A program made the position numbers and the translations under genes. The notes under the pieces are model-generated. The model did not search any database. It saw nothing but the letters and a program-made list of their open reading frames with translations, and was not told the DNA's origin. A DNA stretch of 64,000 nucleotides, from positions 3,081,470-3,145,469 of the forward strand of contig NZ_KB849179.1 in assembly GCF_000367945.1 (NCBI RefSeq), given 5' to 3'. Shown here in pieces: positions 36,211-45,604 of this stretch; within the stretch, counting starts at the first letter, position 1; every line of letters begins with the position of its first letter. This DNA is from Acinetobacter proteolyticus. GTDB lineage: Bacteria > Pseudomonadota > Gammaproteobacteria > Pseudomonadales > Moraxellaceae.

Positions 36211-37248
36211 TTAAGCCTTTTGTTTTGCTGTGATCAATTTTTTCATGGCTGTTGGAATGCCTTTGGCAATCGCAGTTTCTGGACTGAGCCATATGCCATT
36301 TAATTCGATGCTGAGTTGTTCTTTTTGATCGTGTTCCACGTGGAACAACTTTTCATGCAGCAACCAAGTAAAGTGAGTAAAGCTATGGCTAATCTGCAAA
36401 GATGATACTTGAGCTTGTAGTTTAAAGTGCTGTTCAATCTGTTGTAATTCGGTTGCTTGCTCGATGATCGGGAGACAATACAGTCCCCCCCAAAGTCCAT
36501 GTGCTTCACGTTGTTGCCACAGCCATTCATTACCGGACTGAATCAGGAGTACATTCGCCGTTCTGACGGGAACAGGTTTCTTGGCTTTTTTAAACGGCAG
36601 TTCCTGTTCTAAGCCTTGTTGATAGGCCTGACAGTGTTGCTGCATGGGACAGTATAAACATAATGGTTTTTTGGGAGTACACACGGTTGCACCCAAGTCC
36701 ATAATCGCTTGGGTATAATCATGATTGCGCTCTTCTGGGCAGAGCTGTTCCGCAATTTGCCAGAGTGTTCGTTCATGTTGAGGTTTAGATAGATCATCTT
36801 CGATGGCGAGGAAACGCGCCAATACACGTTTCACGTTGCCATCCATAATTACGCCATATTGACGTAAGCCAAGTGACATGAGCGCACCAGCGGTGGAGCG
36901 GCCAATGCCTGGTAATTCGATCCACTGTTCTAAAGTTTCAGGGAAGTGACCCTGTAGACTGACGATACCTGCCGCTTTGTGCAGGTTACGGGCACGAGCA
37001 TAGTAACCGAGGCCTGCCCAATAAGGTGCGACATCATCCCAACTGGCTTGACCAAGGCTGTCGACTGTTGGAAAACGTTGAATAAAACGGTCGAAATATT
37101 GCAGTACAGTTTTGACCTGCGTCTGTTGCAGCATGATTTCTGAGACCCAAACTTTGTAGGGATCATCGGCCACTTGCCACGGCAGGTCGTGACGACCGTG
37201 TTGGTCGAACCATGTAAGTAGTGCATCAGAAAATGAGAAATCAGACAT
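36211..37248 (-). CDS. mutY: adenine DNA glycosylase MutY
   Basis: This 345-residue enzyme removes adenine mispaired with 8-oxoguanine. The helix-hairpin-helix with ELPGIGRSTAGALMSL is followed by the catalytic Asp (GNVKRVLAR region). The [4Fe-4S] cluster ligands are in CTPKKPLCLYCPMQQHC. The C-terminal Nudix-like domain (about 230-345) checks the 8-oxoG. The ATG at 37248 is used here; a TTG codon just before it is an alternative. Neighbours on the same strand are the LytM lipoprotein and tag genes. Confidence 0.96.
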   Translation of the reverse strand: MSDFSFSDALLTWFDQHGRHDLPWQVADDPYKVWVSEIMLQQTQVKTVLQYFDRFIQRFPTVDSLGQASWDDVAPYWAGLGYYARARNLHKAAGIVSLQGHFPETLEQWIELPGIGRSTAGALMSLGLRQYGVIMDGNVKRVLARFLAIEDDLSKPQHERTLWQIAEQLCPEERNHDYTQAIMDLGATVCTPKKPLCLYCPMQQHCQAYQQGLEQELPFKKAKKPVPVRTANVLLIQSGNEWLWQQREAHGLWGGLYCLPIIEQATELQQIEQHFKLQAQVSSLQISHSFTHFTWLLHEKLFHVEHDQKEQLSIELNGIWLSPETAIAKGIPTAMKKLITAKQKA

Positions 37249-37698
37249 CAATCAGAACAGTAACAAGCAGAGGCGTAGTATAGCGGAAATAGGTTTTTTA
37301 GGCGTTAAAATTCTGTTGGAACATAAACGAGGTGTAGGTCATCAAAGATATGGTTTGAAATTCGATGAGAACTTGGCAAGACTCCGTTAAGTTTGCACTG
37401 CTCCATTATTTGAAAGTTTATCTATTGACGTGCAGGTGATGCCTTACTTTTGATGGGGCATGAGTTGCGAATAAAGCAACGCAAGGCAAAACCCTTTCGC
37501 AGCTTTAGTCCCTGCTCATTGACTGACATTACATCCTTGTAATGCAGCCAAACAGACGACATCCATGTCGCCTTTATTCCAGTAAACGCTTAGGAGCGTC
37601 TAAATTTTGGATTTGCCCCAGCATTGTGATTAAGAGCTTAATGGACTTAATTATTTGATTTAAAAGTTCGCCTAGATGTCCTTTGATAAGCTTTCAAA
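37249..37698. other. 450-base non-coding region with three tandem hairpins
   Basis: No convincing gene is present. Between 37527 and 37599 three small perfect hairpins follow each other: CATTACA/TGTAATG (37527-37544), CGACAT/ATGTCG (37557-37570) and ACGCT/AGCGT (37586-37599). The regular spacing suggests a structured RNA or a dispersed intergenic repeat of the kind found in several copies in Acinetobacter genomes. I cannot count copies from one window. Confidence 0.5.
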
Positions 37699-38436
37699 TC
37701 ACTTTAAATGTTTATCTAACAGCTCATACATCGCCTCAAGACCTTGACGTTCTGCTTCTGCGTTATAGCCTAAGTCAACGTTGTTGGCTTTGGCACGTTC
37801 ATCTGCAAGTGGGTTACTAAAACCATGTTTGGCATCTTCAAAAATAATCACCTCATGATCCACGCCAGCCTCATGCATTTCCTGACGGAAGCTTGCCACA
37901 TTATCCAAGGTCACCATGCTATCCAATTCACCATGTAGGACTAAAATCTCGGCTTTAACTTTGCCTTTCTCTGCAGGAGCTTTCGGACTTAATATCGCAT
38001 GAAACGTGACAACGGCTTTGATATCAGCACCTGAACGCGCCAAATCTAGCACCACTTTACCGCCATAGCAGAACCCAACCGCTGCCAATTTGTCGGCATT
38101 GACTTCTGCTTGAGCCGCTAAAGCATTTAAGCCTGCTTGAGCACGGTCAACAATGGTATCGGCATGCTCAAAAGTTTGGTTCATCCATTCAGAGGCTTGT
38201 GGAACAGCTGTGGTCACTTTTTTATCGCCATACATATCAATCGCAAGGGCAGCAAAACCATGTTCCGCAAGCTCACGGGCACGTTGCTCAGTATATGCAT
38301 TGCGCCCCCACCATTCCGGTGCAACAATCACCCCAGCAACAGGCATATCAATTGCAGGTGCGGCGAAATAACCAATGAGGCGTTGACCATCGGGAGCGGT
38401 ATATTCAATTTCACGTGTGTTAATCGGGAAGCTCAT
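37699..38436 (-). CDS. dienelactone hydrolase family protein
   Basis: This 245-residue alpha/beta hydrolase carries the catalytic triad of the dienelactone hydrolase family: Cys in GFCYGGKV (nucleophile), Asp in VLHGELDSMV and His in DAKHGFSNP. Dienelactone hydrolases open lactone rings in chlorocatechol breakdown, but many family members act on other esters. No other catechol genes are nearby, so the true substrate is open. AGGAT precedes the ATG at good spacing. Confidence 0.9.
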   Translation of the reverse strand: MSFPINTREIEYTAPDGQRLIGYFAAPAIDMPVAGVIVAPEWWGRNAYTEQRARELAEHGFAALAIDMYGDKKVTTAVPQASEWMNQTFEHADTIVDRAQAGLNALAAQAEVNADKLAAVGFCYGGKVVLDLARSGADIKAVVTFHAILSPKAPAEKGKVKAEILVLHGELDSMVTLDNVASFRQEMHEAGVDHEVIIFEDAKHGFSNPLADERAKANNVDLGYNAEAERQGLEAMYELLDKHLK

Positions 38437-38549
38437 TCTATAATCCTGATCTGTATTTTTAGAATGCCTTGATTAAAACATAAAAAAGAAAATGGATGAC
38501 ATCGTAAAAACATAATAAATACGCTTGATTTAACGATGATCAAAAATGA

Positions 38550-38580
38550 AAAAAGAAGAATACTAAGATTCTTCTTTTTA
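38550..38580 (-). terminator. terminator of the DUF1328 gene
   Basis: AAAAGAAGAAT (38551-38561) pairs with ATTCTTCTTTT around a short loop. It lies 23 bases past the stop codon of the minus-strand DUF1328 gene. Confidence 0.85.
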
Positions 38581-38602
38581 TGTTTTAGGTAGGTCGAAAC
38601 AA

Positions 38603-38761
38603 CTAGACTTTGCCTCTGGATAAGAAGCCGACAATTGCTAAGATGACGGCAACAACCAATAAGATTACCGCGAAATCTTTGGATAAACCTGCTACGCCAC
38701 CAAAACCTAATAGACTGGCAATGAGTGCGATGACTGCAAAAATAATGGCCCAACGGAACAT
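38603..38761 (-). CDS. DUF1328 family small membrane protein
   Basis: This 52-residue protein reads MFRWAIIFAVIALIASLLGF and then GGVAGLSKDFAVILLVVA. It has two membrane helices joined by a Gly-rich loop and ends in a short basic tail (SRGKV). That is the DUF1328/YtjA pattern, common in gammaproteobacteria and often induced by stress; the function is not known. AGGAG precedes the ATG, and a terminator follows, so a separate transcript is likely. Confidence 0.9.
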   Translation of the reverse strand: MFRWAIIFAVIALIASLLGFGGVAGLSKDFAVILLVVAVILAIVGFLSRGKV

Positions 38762-38949
38762 GTCGTGTTCTCCTAATTTTTCATTATGCGTTCACTATAG
38801 CGTGTGTTTTTTGCACAAAATGTGGTGTTTATGTGGTTTAAATGTTTAATACTTAAAGAAGTGTTAAATCAATTAAAAGAGATTGAAGTCAGCAAAGCAA
38901 AGATAAATGCTATAATAAGAAGCTTATTTTTTAGTATTGAAAGCTCTGT

Positions 38950-39402
38950 ATGTCCGTTGAATTGCGCCCCAACTTTTGGGAACACTATCCGCTTGATCAG
39001 CTCAGCAATGCGGAGTGGGAGGCATTGTGCGACGGCTGCGGTTTATGTTGTTTGATCAAGTTAGAAGATGAAGAAAGCGCAGAGGTTGCGTATACCAAAG
39101 TGGCATGCAAATTACTGGACTGTAAAACCGCGCGTTGTTCCGATTATCCTAACCGCCAACAGCAAGTGCCTGATTGCATCCAATTAACCCCAGAGCGACT
39201 CAGCACCATTTCTTGGTTGCCGCCAAGTTGTGCCTACCGTCGATTAAGTGAGGGTAAGAATTTACCTTCTTGGCATTATCTGAATACAGGTTCACGTCAA
39301 AGTGTGATCAAGGCAAAGAAGTCAGCGGCAGGGCGTTGTATTTCAGAAACTGAAATCGATGAAGAACAGATTGAAGATTATATTGTGCGTTGGATTCGTT
39401 AA
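38950..39402 (+). CDS. ycgN: YcgN family cysteine cluster protein
   Basis: This 150-residue protein belongs to the YcgN/UPF0260 family. The conserved Cys cluster is visible: CDGCGLCC near the N-terminus, then CKLLDC, CSDYPNR and a final PDCIQL and PPSCAYR. The Cys pattern suggests metal or iron-sulfur binding, but no activity is established. The ribosome binding site before 38950 is weak. It is followed by a PQQ sugar dehydrogenase gene after 108 bases, which has no known link to it. Confidence 0.9.
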   Translation: MSVELRPNFWEHYPLDQLSNAEWEALCDGCGLCCLIKLEDEESAEVAYTKVACKLLDCKTARCSDYPNRQQQVPDCIQLTPERLSTISWLPPSCAYRRLSEGKNLPSWHYLNTGSRQSVIKAKKSAAGRCISETEIDEEQIEDYIVRWIR

Positions 39403-39510
39403 TAGCGGTGCAACTCATCAATAAGACAGGGTGATCATAAAAACAACACTTTTGCAGTATTTTTATTGCTGATGTTCCCTAAGATGAAGAATAAAACAGG
39501 GAGATGAGCA

Positions 39511-40674
39511 ATGAATAAACTGTGGATGACACCTTGGCTATATAGCGGCATTTTATTTCTGGCTGCATGTGGTGCCAATGAAAGTAACTCCAAAACACCA
39601 GAACAGAATACAGCACAACAGGCGTCAAGCCAGCGCACTGCACAAAAGTATCAGATTGAGACCGTCGCTGAATTTGATGAGCCATGGGCGATTGCGAGTT
39701 TGCCCGATCAGCGTTTGCTGATTACTGAGCGTAAAGGGCAATTAAAATTATTCGATCCTCAAACCAAGAGCAGTATCAATGTCGCTGGCGTTCCAACTGT
39801 CAGTTATGGCGGGCAAGGGGGCTTAGGTGATGTCATTTTGCATCCTGATTTTCAGCAGAATCACCAAATATATTTGAGTTATGCCAGCAAAGGTCAGGGT
39901 GGTTATGGTGCAGAGATTGCATATGCGAAACTGGATTTATCTGATCCCAAGCAACCCAAGCTTACGGATTTAAAAACCATCTGGCAACAAGTGCCGAAAG
40001 TCTCAGGGCAAGGTCATTATGGTCATCGTATGCAGTTTGGTCCCGATGACAAACTTTGGGTCAGTTCGGGTGAGCGCCAGAAGTTTGACCCTGCCCAAGA
40101 TTTAAATAGTAATTTAGGCAAGATTTTGCGTTTAAATGCTGATGGTACGCCTGCTGAGGGCAACCCGTTTCACCAAAAAGGTGGTGTAACGGCTGAAATT
40201 TGGTCACTGGGGCATCGTAATCCATTGGGAATGGCCTTCGACCAGCAAGGGCAACTGTGGGTGGTTGAAATGGGCCCCAAAGGCGGTGATGAATTAAACC
40301 GTATTGTGAAAGGAACCAACTACGGCTACCCAACGGTATCGAATGGCGACCATTATTCAGGTTTGCCGATTCCTGATCATCATACCCGTCCAGAATTTAA
40401 AGCCCCTGAAATCGATTGGACGCCTGTGATCTCCCCATCCAGTATGATCATTTATTCAGGTTCGCAGTTTCCTTTGTGGCAACACAAAGCGTTGATTGGT
40501 GGCTTATCCTCTCAAGCCATTGTCGTGGTGGATTTAGCTGCAAAACCCGTCCAAGAAGTACAACGACTTGAGATGAAACAACGAATTCGCGGCCTACACC
40601 AAGCACAGGATGGCTCGATCTGGGTGATCGAAGATGGACCTAAAGCCAAGCTACTTAAACTGCATACCAATTAA
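39511..40674 (+). CDS. PQQ-dependent sugar (aldose) dehydrogenase lipoprotein
   Basis: This 387-residue protein has a lipoprotein signal (lipobox LAAC, acylated Cys about residue 20) and then a six-bladed propeller of the soluble glucose dehydrogenase/YliI type. Landmarks are DEPWAIASLPDQRLLITER, GQGGLGDVILHPDF and GHYGHRMQFGPDDKLWVSSG with the active-site His region. It oxidises aldoses in the periplasm using PQQ. GGGAG precedes the ATG. ampC follows after about 25 bases, so the two may share a transcript. Confidence 0.92.
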   Translation: MNKLWMTPWLYSGILFLAACGANESNSKTPEQNTAQQASSQRTAQKYQIETVAEFDEPWAIASLPDQRLLITERKGQLKLFDPQTKSSINVAGVPTVSYGGQGGLGDVILHPDFQQNHQIYLSYASKGQGGYGAEIAYAKLDLSDPKQPKLTDLKTIWQQVPKVSGQGHYGHRMQFGPDDKLWVSSGERQKFDPAQDLNSNLGKILRLNADGTPAEGNPFHQKGGVTAEIWSLGHRNPLGMAFDQQGQLWVVEMGPKGGDELNRIVKGTNYGYPTVSNGDHYSGLPIPDHHTRPEFKAPEIDWTPVISPSSMIIYSGSQFPLWQHKALIGGLSSQAIVVVDLAAKPVQEVQRLEMKQRIRGLHQAQDGSIWVIEDGPKAKLLKLHTN

Positions 40675-40699
40675 ATTTTAACTTCAAGTGATACACATC

Positions 40700-41887
40700 A
40701 TGAATCAGCCGAAAGCCTTTTCTTTGACTTTAAAAAAACTATTTGTACTTACAGGACTGTTGTCCTGCAGTTCAGCGCTTTGGGCTGGAAATTTGACCGA
40801 GCAACAAGTTCAGACCATTGTAGATCAGCAATTTAAGCCTTTATTGGCGCAATATAAAATTCCAGGTATGGCCGTTGCTGTGACTCTGAATGGTCAACAT
40901 TATTTTGTGAATTATGGGCTTGCTTCAAAGCAAAACCAACAAGCGGTCAGCAACAATACTTTATTTGAACTTGGCTCCGTCAGTAAGACTTTTAATGCGA
41001 CTTTAGCGGCTTATGCACAGGCACAAGGACAACTGTCTTTGTCGGATCATCCTGCCAAATATTTTCCTGAACTGAAAAATACTGCGGTCAATCGTGCCAC
41101 GATACTGAATCTAGGGACCTATAATGCAGGTGGCTTTCCGCTGCAATTTCCTGATGAGGTGGTGCATCAACAGGATATGGTGAAATATTTTCAGACTTGG
41201 CAAGCAAAAACCAAAGTTGGTGCTGCGCGTCAATATTCCAATCCAAGTATTGGTTTGATGGGCTATGTCACTGCCTTGGCAATGAAAAAACCGTATAGTG
41301 AACTGATTGAAACAACCTTGCTGCCGCAATTGGGAATGACACAAAGTTTTATTCGAGTACCTGAGCAGCACATGTCGCAATATGCATGGGGGTACAAAGC
41401 CGATCAAGCCATGCGTGTTTCAGCAGGTATGTTTGATGCAGAAGCTTATGGGCTGAAAAGTAGCAGTGCAGATATGCTGAAATTCCTCGATGCGCAAATC
41501 AATCCGCAGCAATTCAAACAACCGCTTCGCCAAGCGATTGAAAATACCCATGTGGGTTATTTTAAAGTGGGTGCAATGACCCAAGGTCTGGGCTGGGAAC
41601 AGTATGCTTATCCAGTAGCACTTGAAACACTGTTGCAGGGTAACTCGAGCAAAATGGCTTTAGAAAGTCATGCGATCACAGCGATTAAACAACCAAAGCT
41701 TGCCACGCCTGCGACCTTCTTTAATAAAACAGGAGCGACCAATGGTTTTGGGGCCTATGTGGCCTTTATTCCGCAGCAAAAAATTGGAATCGTGATGTTA
41801 GCCAATACCAATTTTCCCAATGAAGAGCGGATCAAAGCCAGCTATCGGGTGATGCAACAGTTGGTTCAGAACAACAGCGCGCAATAG
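40700..41887 (+). CDS. ampC: class C beta-lactamase, ADC-type
   Basis: This 395-residue protein has a signal peptide (ending near SSALWAG) and a class C serine beta-lactamase domain. The three catalytic motifs are visible: SVSK with the active Ser, YSN (in RQYSNPSIGL), and KTGATNGFG. Overall pattern resembles Acinetobacter ADC enzymes, for example NEERIKASYRVM at the C-terminus. It hydrolyses cephalosporins in the periplasm. I chose the ATG at 40700; an in-frame GTG at 40688 would add four residues. No ampR-like regulator and no insertion sequence lies directly upstream; the preceding gene is the PQQ dehydrogenase. Confidence 0.95.
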   Translation: MNQPKAFSLTLKKLFVLTGLLSCSSALWAGNLTEQQVQTIVDQQFKPLLAQYKIPGMAVAVTLNGQHYFVNYGLASKQNQQAVSNNTLFELGSVSKTFNATLAAYAQAQGQLSLSDHPAKYFPELKNTAVNRATILNLGTYNAGGFPLQFPDEVVHQQDMVKYFQTWQAKTKVGAARQYSNPSIGLMGYVTALAMKKPYSELIETTLLPQLGMTQSFIRVPEQHMSQYAWGYKADQAMRVSAGMFDAEAYGLKSSSADMLKFLDAQINPQQFKQPLRQAIENTHVGYFKVGAMTQGLGWEQYAYPVALETLLQGNSSKMALESHAITAIKQPKLATPATFFNKTGATNGFGAYVAFIPQQKIGIVMLANTNFPNEERIKASYRVMQQLVQNNSAQ

Positions 41888-41966
41888 AATGTCGCGTGAG
41901 TGCAGATTCAAATTGTAGATTTGAGCCAGACACAATAGACTAGGGTAAAAGATCATAAAGCCAGTG

Positions 41967-43244
41967 ATGATGTCAGATACGCATATTCCTTTACCTGAAC
42001 GTTTACGCCCTCGTGACTTGTCCGAAATTATCGGACAAGATCATTTGTTGGGTGAAAATGCCCCTTTACGTCAGATGATTGATCAAGGGCATTTGCCTTC
42101 GATCATCTTCTGGGGGCCTCCAGGGGTCGGGAAAACCACGATTGCATTGTTATTGGCTCAGGCAGTAGATCGTCCTTTTATCAGCCTATCTGCACTTAAT
42201 ACCGGCGTGAAAGAACTCCGTGAGGTGATTGCGGAAAGTGGTGACTTGTTAACCCCTGTGGTATTTATTGATGAGATCCATCGTTTCAATAAATCGCAGC
42301 AAGACGCCTTACTCAATGCGGTTGAGAAAGGCAAAATCACCTTGATTGGGGCGACTACAGAGAATCCTTCTTTTGAAGTGAATAGTGCCTTACTGTCCCG
42401 CTGTCAGGTCTATACCCTGAATAATCTGAGTGCTGAGGCGATTCAAACCCTACTGAATAAAGCCATTCAAACGGATAAGTTCTTAAAAGAACGCTTTATC
42501 CAGATTGAAGAATATGATGCACTGATTCAGTTTGCGGCAGGTGATGCACGTAAGGCGCTTAATCTGATTGATTTGATTGCCAGTACCTTTGAGCCTGATG
42601 TTGAGAATATTGTAACCAATGCCATCGTCGTTAAAGTCGCGCAGCAGAATATTGCACGCTATGACAAATCGGGTGAGCAGCATTACGATCTGGTTTCGGC
42701 ATTTATCAAATCGATTCGTGGTAGTGATCCAGATGCAACCCTGTACTGGATGGCACGCATGCTGAAAGGTGGTGAAGATCCAGTCTTTATTGCACGTCGA
42801 ATGTTGATTGCCGCATCGGAAGATATCGGCAATTCCAATCCAAATGCCTTGTTATTGGCGGGAGAGTGTTTCCGTTCAGTCCAAGCGGTGGGGATGCCTG
42901 AAGCGCGTATTATTCTAGGCCAATGTGCCGTGTATCTGGCCACTAGCCCGAAAAGTAATAGTACTTATCTCGCGATTAACAAAGCCTTGGAGCTGGCAGA
43001 AAAAACCGCAAACCTACCTGTGCCTTTACACTTACGCAATGCGCCAACCAAGTTGATGAAGCAGCAAGGCTATGGCGTGGATTATCTATATCCGCATAAC
43101 TATCCTGAACACTTCGTGTTACAGGACTATTTGCCTCCAGAATTACGCGGTACCAAACTGTATGAGCGAGCCTTAAATAAACGTGAAGTCGAAGGCGAAC
43201 GTTTGCAGCAACGTCGTTGGCAACAAGAACAACAGCAGCAGTAA
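41967..43244 (+). CDS. rarA: replication-associated recombination protein RarA (MgsA)
   Basis: This protein of about 425 residues is an AAA+ ATPase of the RarA/MgsA family, which acts at stalled replication forks. The Walker A motif is WGPPGVGKTTIA and the Walker B is VFIDEIHRFNKSQQDALL; sensor I is ATTENPSFEVNSALLSR. The C-terminal helical domain follows to the end, with a Gln-rich tail. The start is uncertain: GTG, ATG and ATG stand in a row at 41964, 41967 and 41970, and no good ribosome binding site separates them. ampC is immediately upstream. Confidence 0.95.
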   Translation: MMSDTHIPLPERLRPRDLSEIIGQDHLLGENAPLRQMIDQGHLPSIIFWGPPGVGKTTIALLLAQAVDRPFISLSALNTGVKELREVIAESGDLLTPVVFIDEIHRFNKSQQDALLNAVEKGKITLIGATTENPSFEVNSALLSRCQVYTLNNLSAEAIQTLLNKAIQTDKFLKERFIQIEEYDALIQFAAGDARKALNLIDLIASTFEPDVENIVTNAIVVKVAQQNIARYDKSGEQHYDLVSAFIKSIRGSDPDATLYWMARMLKGGEDPVFIARRMLIAASEDIGNSNPNALLLAGECFRSVQAVGMPEARIILGQCAVYLATSPKSNSTYLAINKALELAEKTANLPVPLHLRNAPTKLMKQQGYGVDYLYPHNYPEHFVLQDYLPPELRGTKLYERALNKREVEGERLQQRRWQQEQQQQ

Positions 43245-43251
43245 TCAAAAC

Positions 43252-43267
43252 TCGGTGAATACACCGA
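43252..43267 (+). terminator. candidate terminator of rarA
   Basis: TCGGTG and CACCGA form a perfect 6-bp stem around AATA, followed by TCATTTTA. It lies just past the rarA stop. A second weak inverted repeat (CCAAAGCA/TGCTTTGG, 43283-43324) follows just before yddG. Confidence 0.45.
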
Positions 43268-43348
43268 TCATTTTAAAATTGTCCAAAGCAAGATTCTGAA
43301 TCGCATCGATAGATTCTGCTTTGGCCTCAATATGCTATTTGTATAAAA

Positions 43349-44233
43349 ATGAACGCAAAAAAAGCAACACTCATTGGATTGGTCGCGATCTTGCTCTGGA
43401 GTTTGATTGTTGCCTTGATTAAGGATGTCAGTAGTCATTTTGGCGCAGTGGGTGGTGCAGCACTAATTTATACACTGGCCTCAATTTTCCTGTTTTTCTC
43501 GGTCGGTTGGACCAGCCTCAAAAGCTTTCCCAAAAACTATTTGATCTGGGGCAGTATTCTATTTGTTGCCTATGAAATTTGTTTATCGCTTTCGATTGGC
43601 TATAGCAGTAATAATCGACAGGCGATTGAGGTGGGAATGGTCAACTATTTATGGCCGACCTTTACCATGGTCGCTGCCATTATTTTTAATCAGCAAAAAG
43701 CCAATTTTTTGATTATTCCTGGCTTTATCATTTCAATATTGGGGATCTGTTGGGTACTCGGTGGAGAGCAGGGCTTAGATTTGTCAGGGATGTTACATAA
43801 CATTCAGAATAATCCATTCAGTTATGGGCTTGCCTTTATTGGAACATTGCTCTGGGCAGCCTACTGCACGCTCACAGCGAGAATTGCACAGGGAACTAAT
43901 GGCATCACCTTATTTTTTATTCTGGTCTCGGTGGTGCTGTGGATTAAATATGCATTGATGGGGGGCGGCAGCTTTGATTTTGATGGGTCTTCTTCAATTT
44001 CATTGTTTTTTGCGGCAGCAGCGATGGGCTTTGGTTATGCCGCTTGGAATGTTGGGATTTTACATGGCAATGTGACGTTATTGGCAGGTGCATCCTATTT
44101 TATTCCAGTTTTATCTGCCTTTTTCTCGGCAATTCTACTCAGTACGCCGTTAGGCCTTTCTTTCTGGTATGGCGCATTTATGGTGTGTTTAGGCTCGATT
44201 CTATGCTGGCTAGCAACGCAGAAAAAACACTAA
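43349..44233 (+). CDS. yddG: aromatic amino acid exporter YddG (DMT superfamily)
   Basis: This 294-residue membrane protein has ten hydrophobic segments of the drug/metabolite transporter fold. It matches E. coli YddG closely in motif order: KATLIGLVAILLWS at the N-terminus, YEICLSLSIGY, RQAIEVGMVNYLWPT, ICWVLGGEQGL and AAYCTLTARIAQGTNGIT. YddG exports aromatic amino acids and other small molecules. There is no visible ribosome binding site before the ATG, but a short inverted repeat and a T/A-rich stretch precede it. It appears to be monocistronic. Confidence 0.92.
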   Translation: MNAKKATLIGLVAILLWSLIVALIKDVSSHFGAVGGAALIYTLASIFLFFSVGWTSLKSFPKNYLIWGSILFVAYEICLSLSIGYSSNNRQAIEVGMVNYLWPTFTMVAAIIFNQQKANFLIIPGFIISILGICWVLGGEQGLDLSGMLHNIQNNPFSYGLAFIGTLLWAAYCTLTARIAQGTNGITLFFILVSVVLWIKYALMGGGSFDFDGSSSISLFFAAAAMGFGYAAWNVGILHGNVTLLAGASYFIPVLSAFFSAILLSTPLGLSFWYGAFMVCLGSILCWLATQKKH

Positions 44234-44360
44234 AACATTGTCTGGTTTAGCGTATTGTTGCTGATGCGCTGAACAGTCACTGTATTTTTGTAAGTGACCT
44301 CTAGACACTATAGATAAAAGGTCGCATCATCCCGCTTATCAAGGATGATCAAGCTCCACC

Positions 44361-45479
44361 ATGACCACAAACAAAATTAATGCTGCGGAAAGTATCCGAG
44401 GCTTGGCATGTCTTGCCGTTGTGTTGTCACATTTATCACTGACCTTTTTTCCGCAACTGCATAATTTTGATGTCAGTGCTGTACCGCAATATGATTTTTT
44501 TGCGCAGTTACATCACTCACCCTTGGCCTTCTTTTATTCAGGTACAGGCGCGGTTTTTGTATTCTTTGTTTTAAGTGGCTTTGTACTGACATTATCCAGT
44601 TTTAAAAAGCACAATACCGCAACACAATTGAAAAATTCCTTGGTCAAGCGTTACCCACGTTTGGCCATTCCAGCTTTTGTCTCTTGTATTATCGCTTATC
44701 TGGTGTGTTTTGTGCCTGTGGATGTGTCGCATGTTTCCGAATGGGGAGCAGCTCTCGCCAACCCACATCCGCAACTGGGCACAGCCTTATATGAAGGCAG
44801 TATTGGTGCATTCTTATTTGGCGATTCCAGCTATAACTGGGTGCTGTGGACCATGCAAATTGAGTTGCTTGGGTCACTGGTGATTTATCTGGCCTGTTAT
44901 TTCTATGGCAAGCTGCCGATTTTATGCGGTCTATTTCTCATCATCAGTATTGTGACTGCGTATACGATCTCGCAAACCGTGTTGTTGGGCCTTCTCAGCT
45001 TTGTTTTGGGCATGGGTTTATTTCTGTATGCTGCAGAATTGGGAACCGCTGTTTCCATCTCGCTTTTTTTACTCGGTCTATACTTTTGTGGTGCACATAA
45101 CAGTAGCTCAAGCTATCAGCTTTTTAGCCAGTTCCTCGGTGAAAAAACATATGACTACCTCAACTTTATTGGTGGCTTTTGCATTGTTTATGCAGTACTC
45201 AAAGGCAAATGGCTAGCACAATTCTTTGACCAACCTGTGTTGGTCTTTTTAGGCAAGATTTCATTTTCAATTTATCTGATCCACTTGGCGGTGCTATACG
45301 CTTTGGGTATTCCCTTGTTTAATCTTTTATATGTACAAGGCGGCTTGTCTTATCTCAATGCGGGAGTGCTGGCAAGTTTACTGATTGTGTTGCTGAGCAT
45401 TATGTTGGCACAACCCTATAGCCATTATGTCGATGATGCCGCGATTAAAATCTCCAATAAACTGGCAAAAATGTTTTAA
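44361..45479 (+). CDS. acyltransferase 3 (OafA/OatA-like) membrane protein
   Basis: This 372-residue inner membrane protein has about ten hydrophobic segments. The N-terminal ESIRGLACLAVVLSHLSLTF contains the RG..C....HxS pattern of acyltransferase-3 proteins, where the conserved His after the first helix is thought to act in acetyl transfer. Such enzymes O-acetylate surface polysaccharides, peptidoglycan or small molecules. No polysaccharide gene cluster surrounds it, so the target is open. A ribosome-binding AAGGA lies unusually far from the ATG. Confidence 0.88.
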   Translation: MTTNKINAAESIRGLACLAVVLSHLSLTFFPQLHNFDVSAVPQYDFFAQLHHSPLAFFYSGTGAVFVFFVLSGFVLTLSSFKKHNTATQLKNSLVKRYPRLAIPAFVSCIIAYLVCFVPVDVSHVSEWGAALANPHPQLGTALYEGSIGAFLFGDSSYNWVLWTMQIELLGSLVIYLACYFYGKLPILCGLFLIISIVTAYTISQTVLLGLLSFVLGMGLFLYAAELGTAVSISLFLLGLYFCGAHNSSSSYQLFSQFLGEKTYDYLNFIGGFCIVYAVLKGKWLAQFFDQPVLVFLGKISFSIYLIHLAVLYALGIPLFNLLYVQGGLSYLNAGVLASLLIVLLSIMLAQPYSHYVDDAAIKISNKLAKMF

Positions 45480-45604
45480 CCCCTGAGCTGTGTAGCACAG
45501 TAAAAATTGATCAAACATTACAAAAATAATCAGTGAATGCTTTCTATTGTGGGGAGAATCAGCTTTAATCAAAAAAGACATAATAAAAATATGGGTTTTA
45601 ATGC

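Noticed and set aside
40675..40700. Insertion-sequence promoter driving ampC
   Set aside because: The gap to the preceding gene is about 25 bases and holds no IS end or outward promoter.
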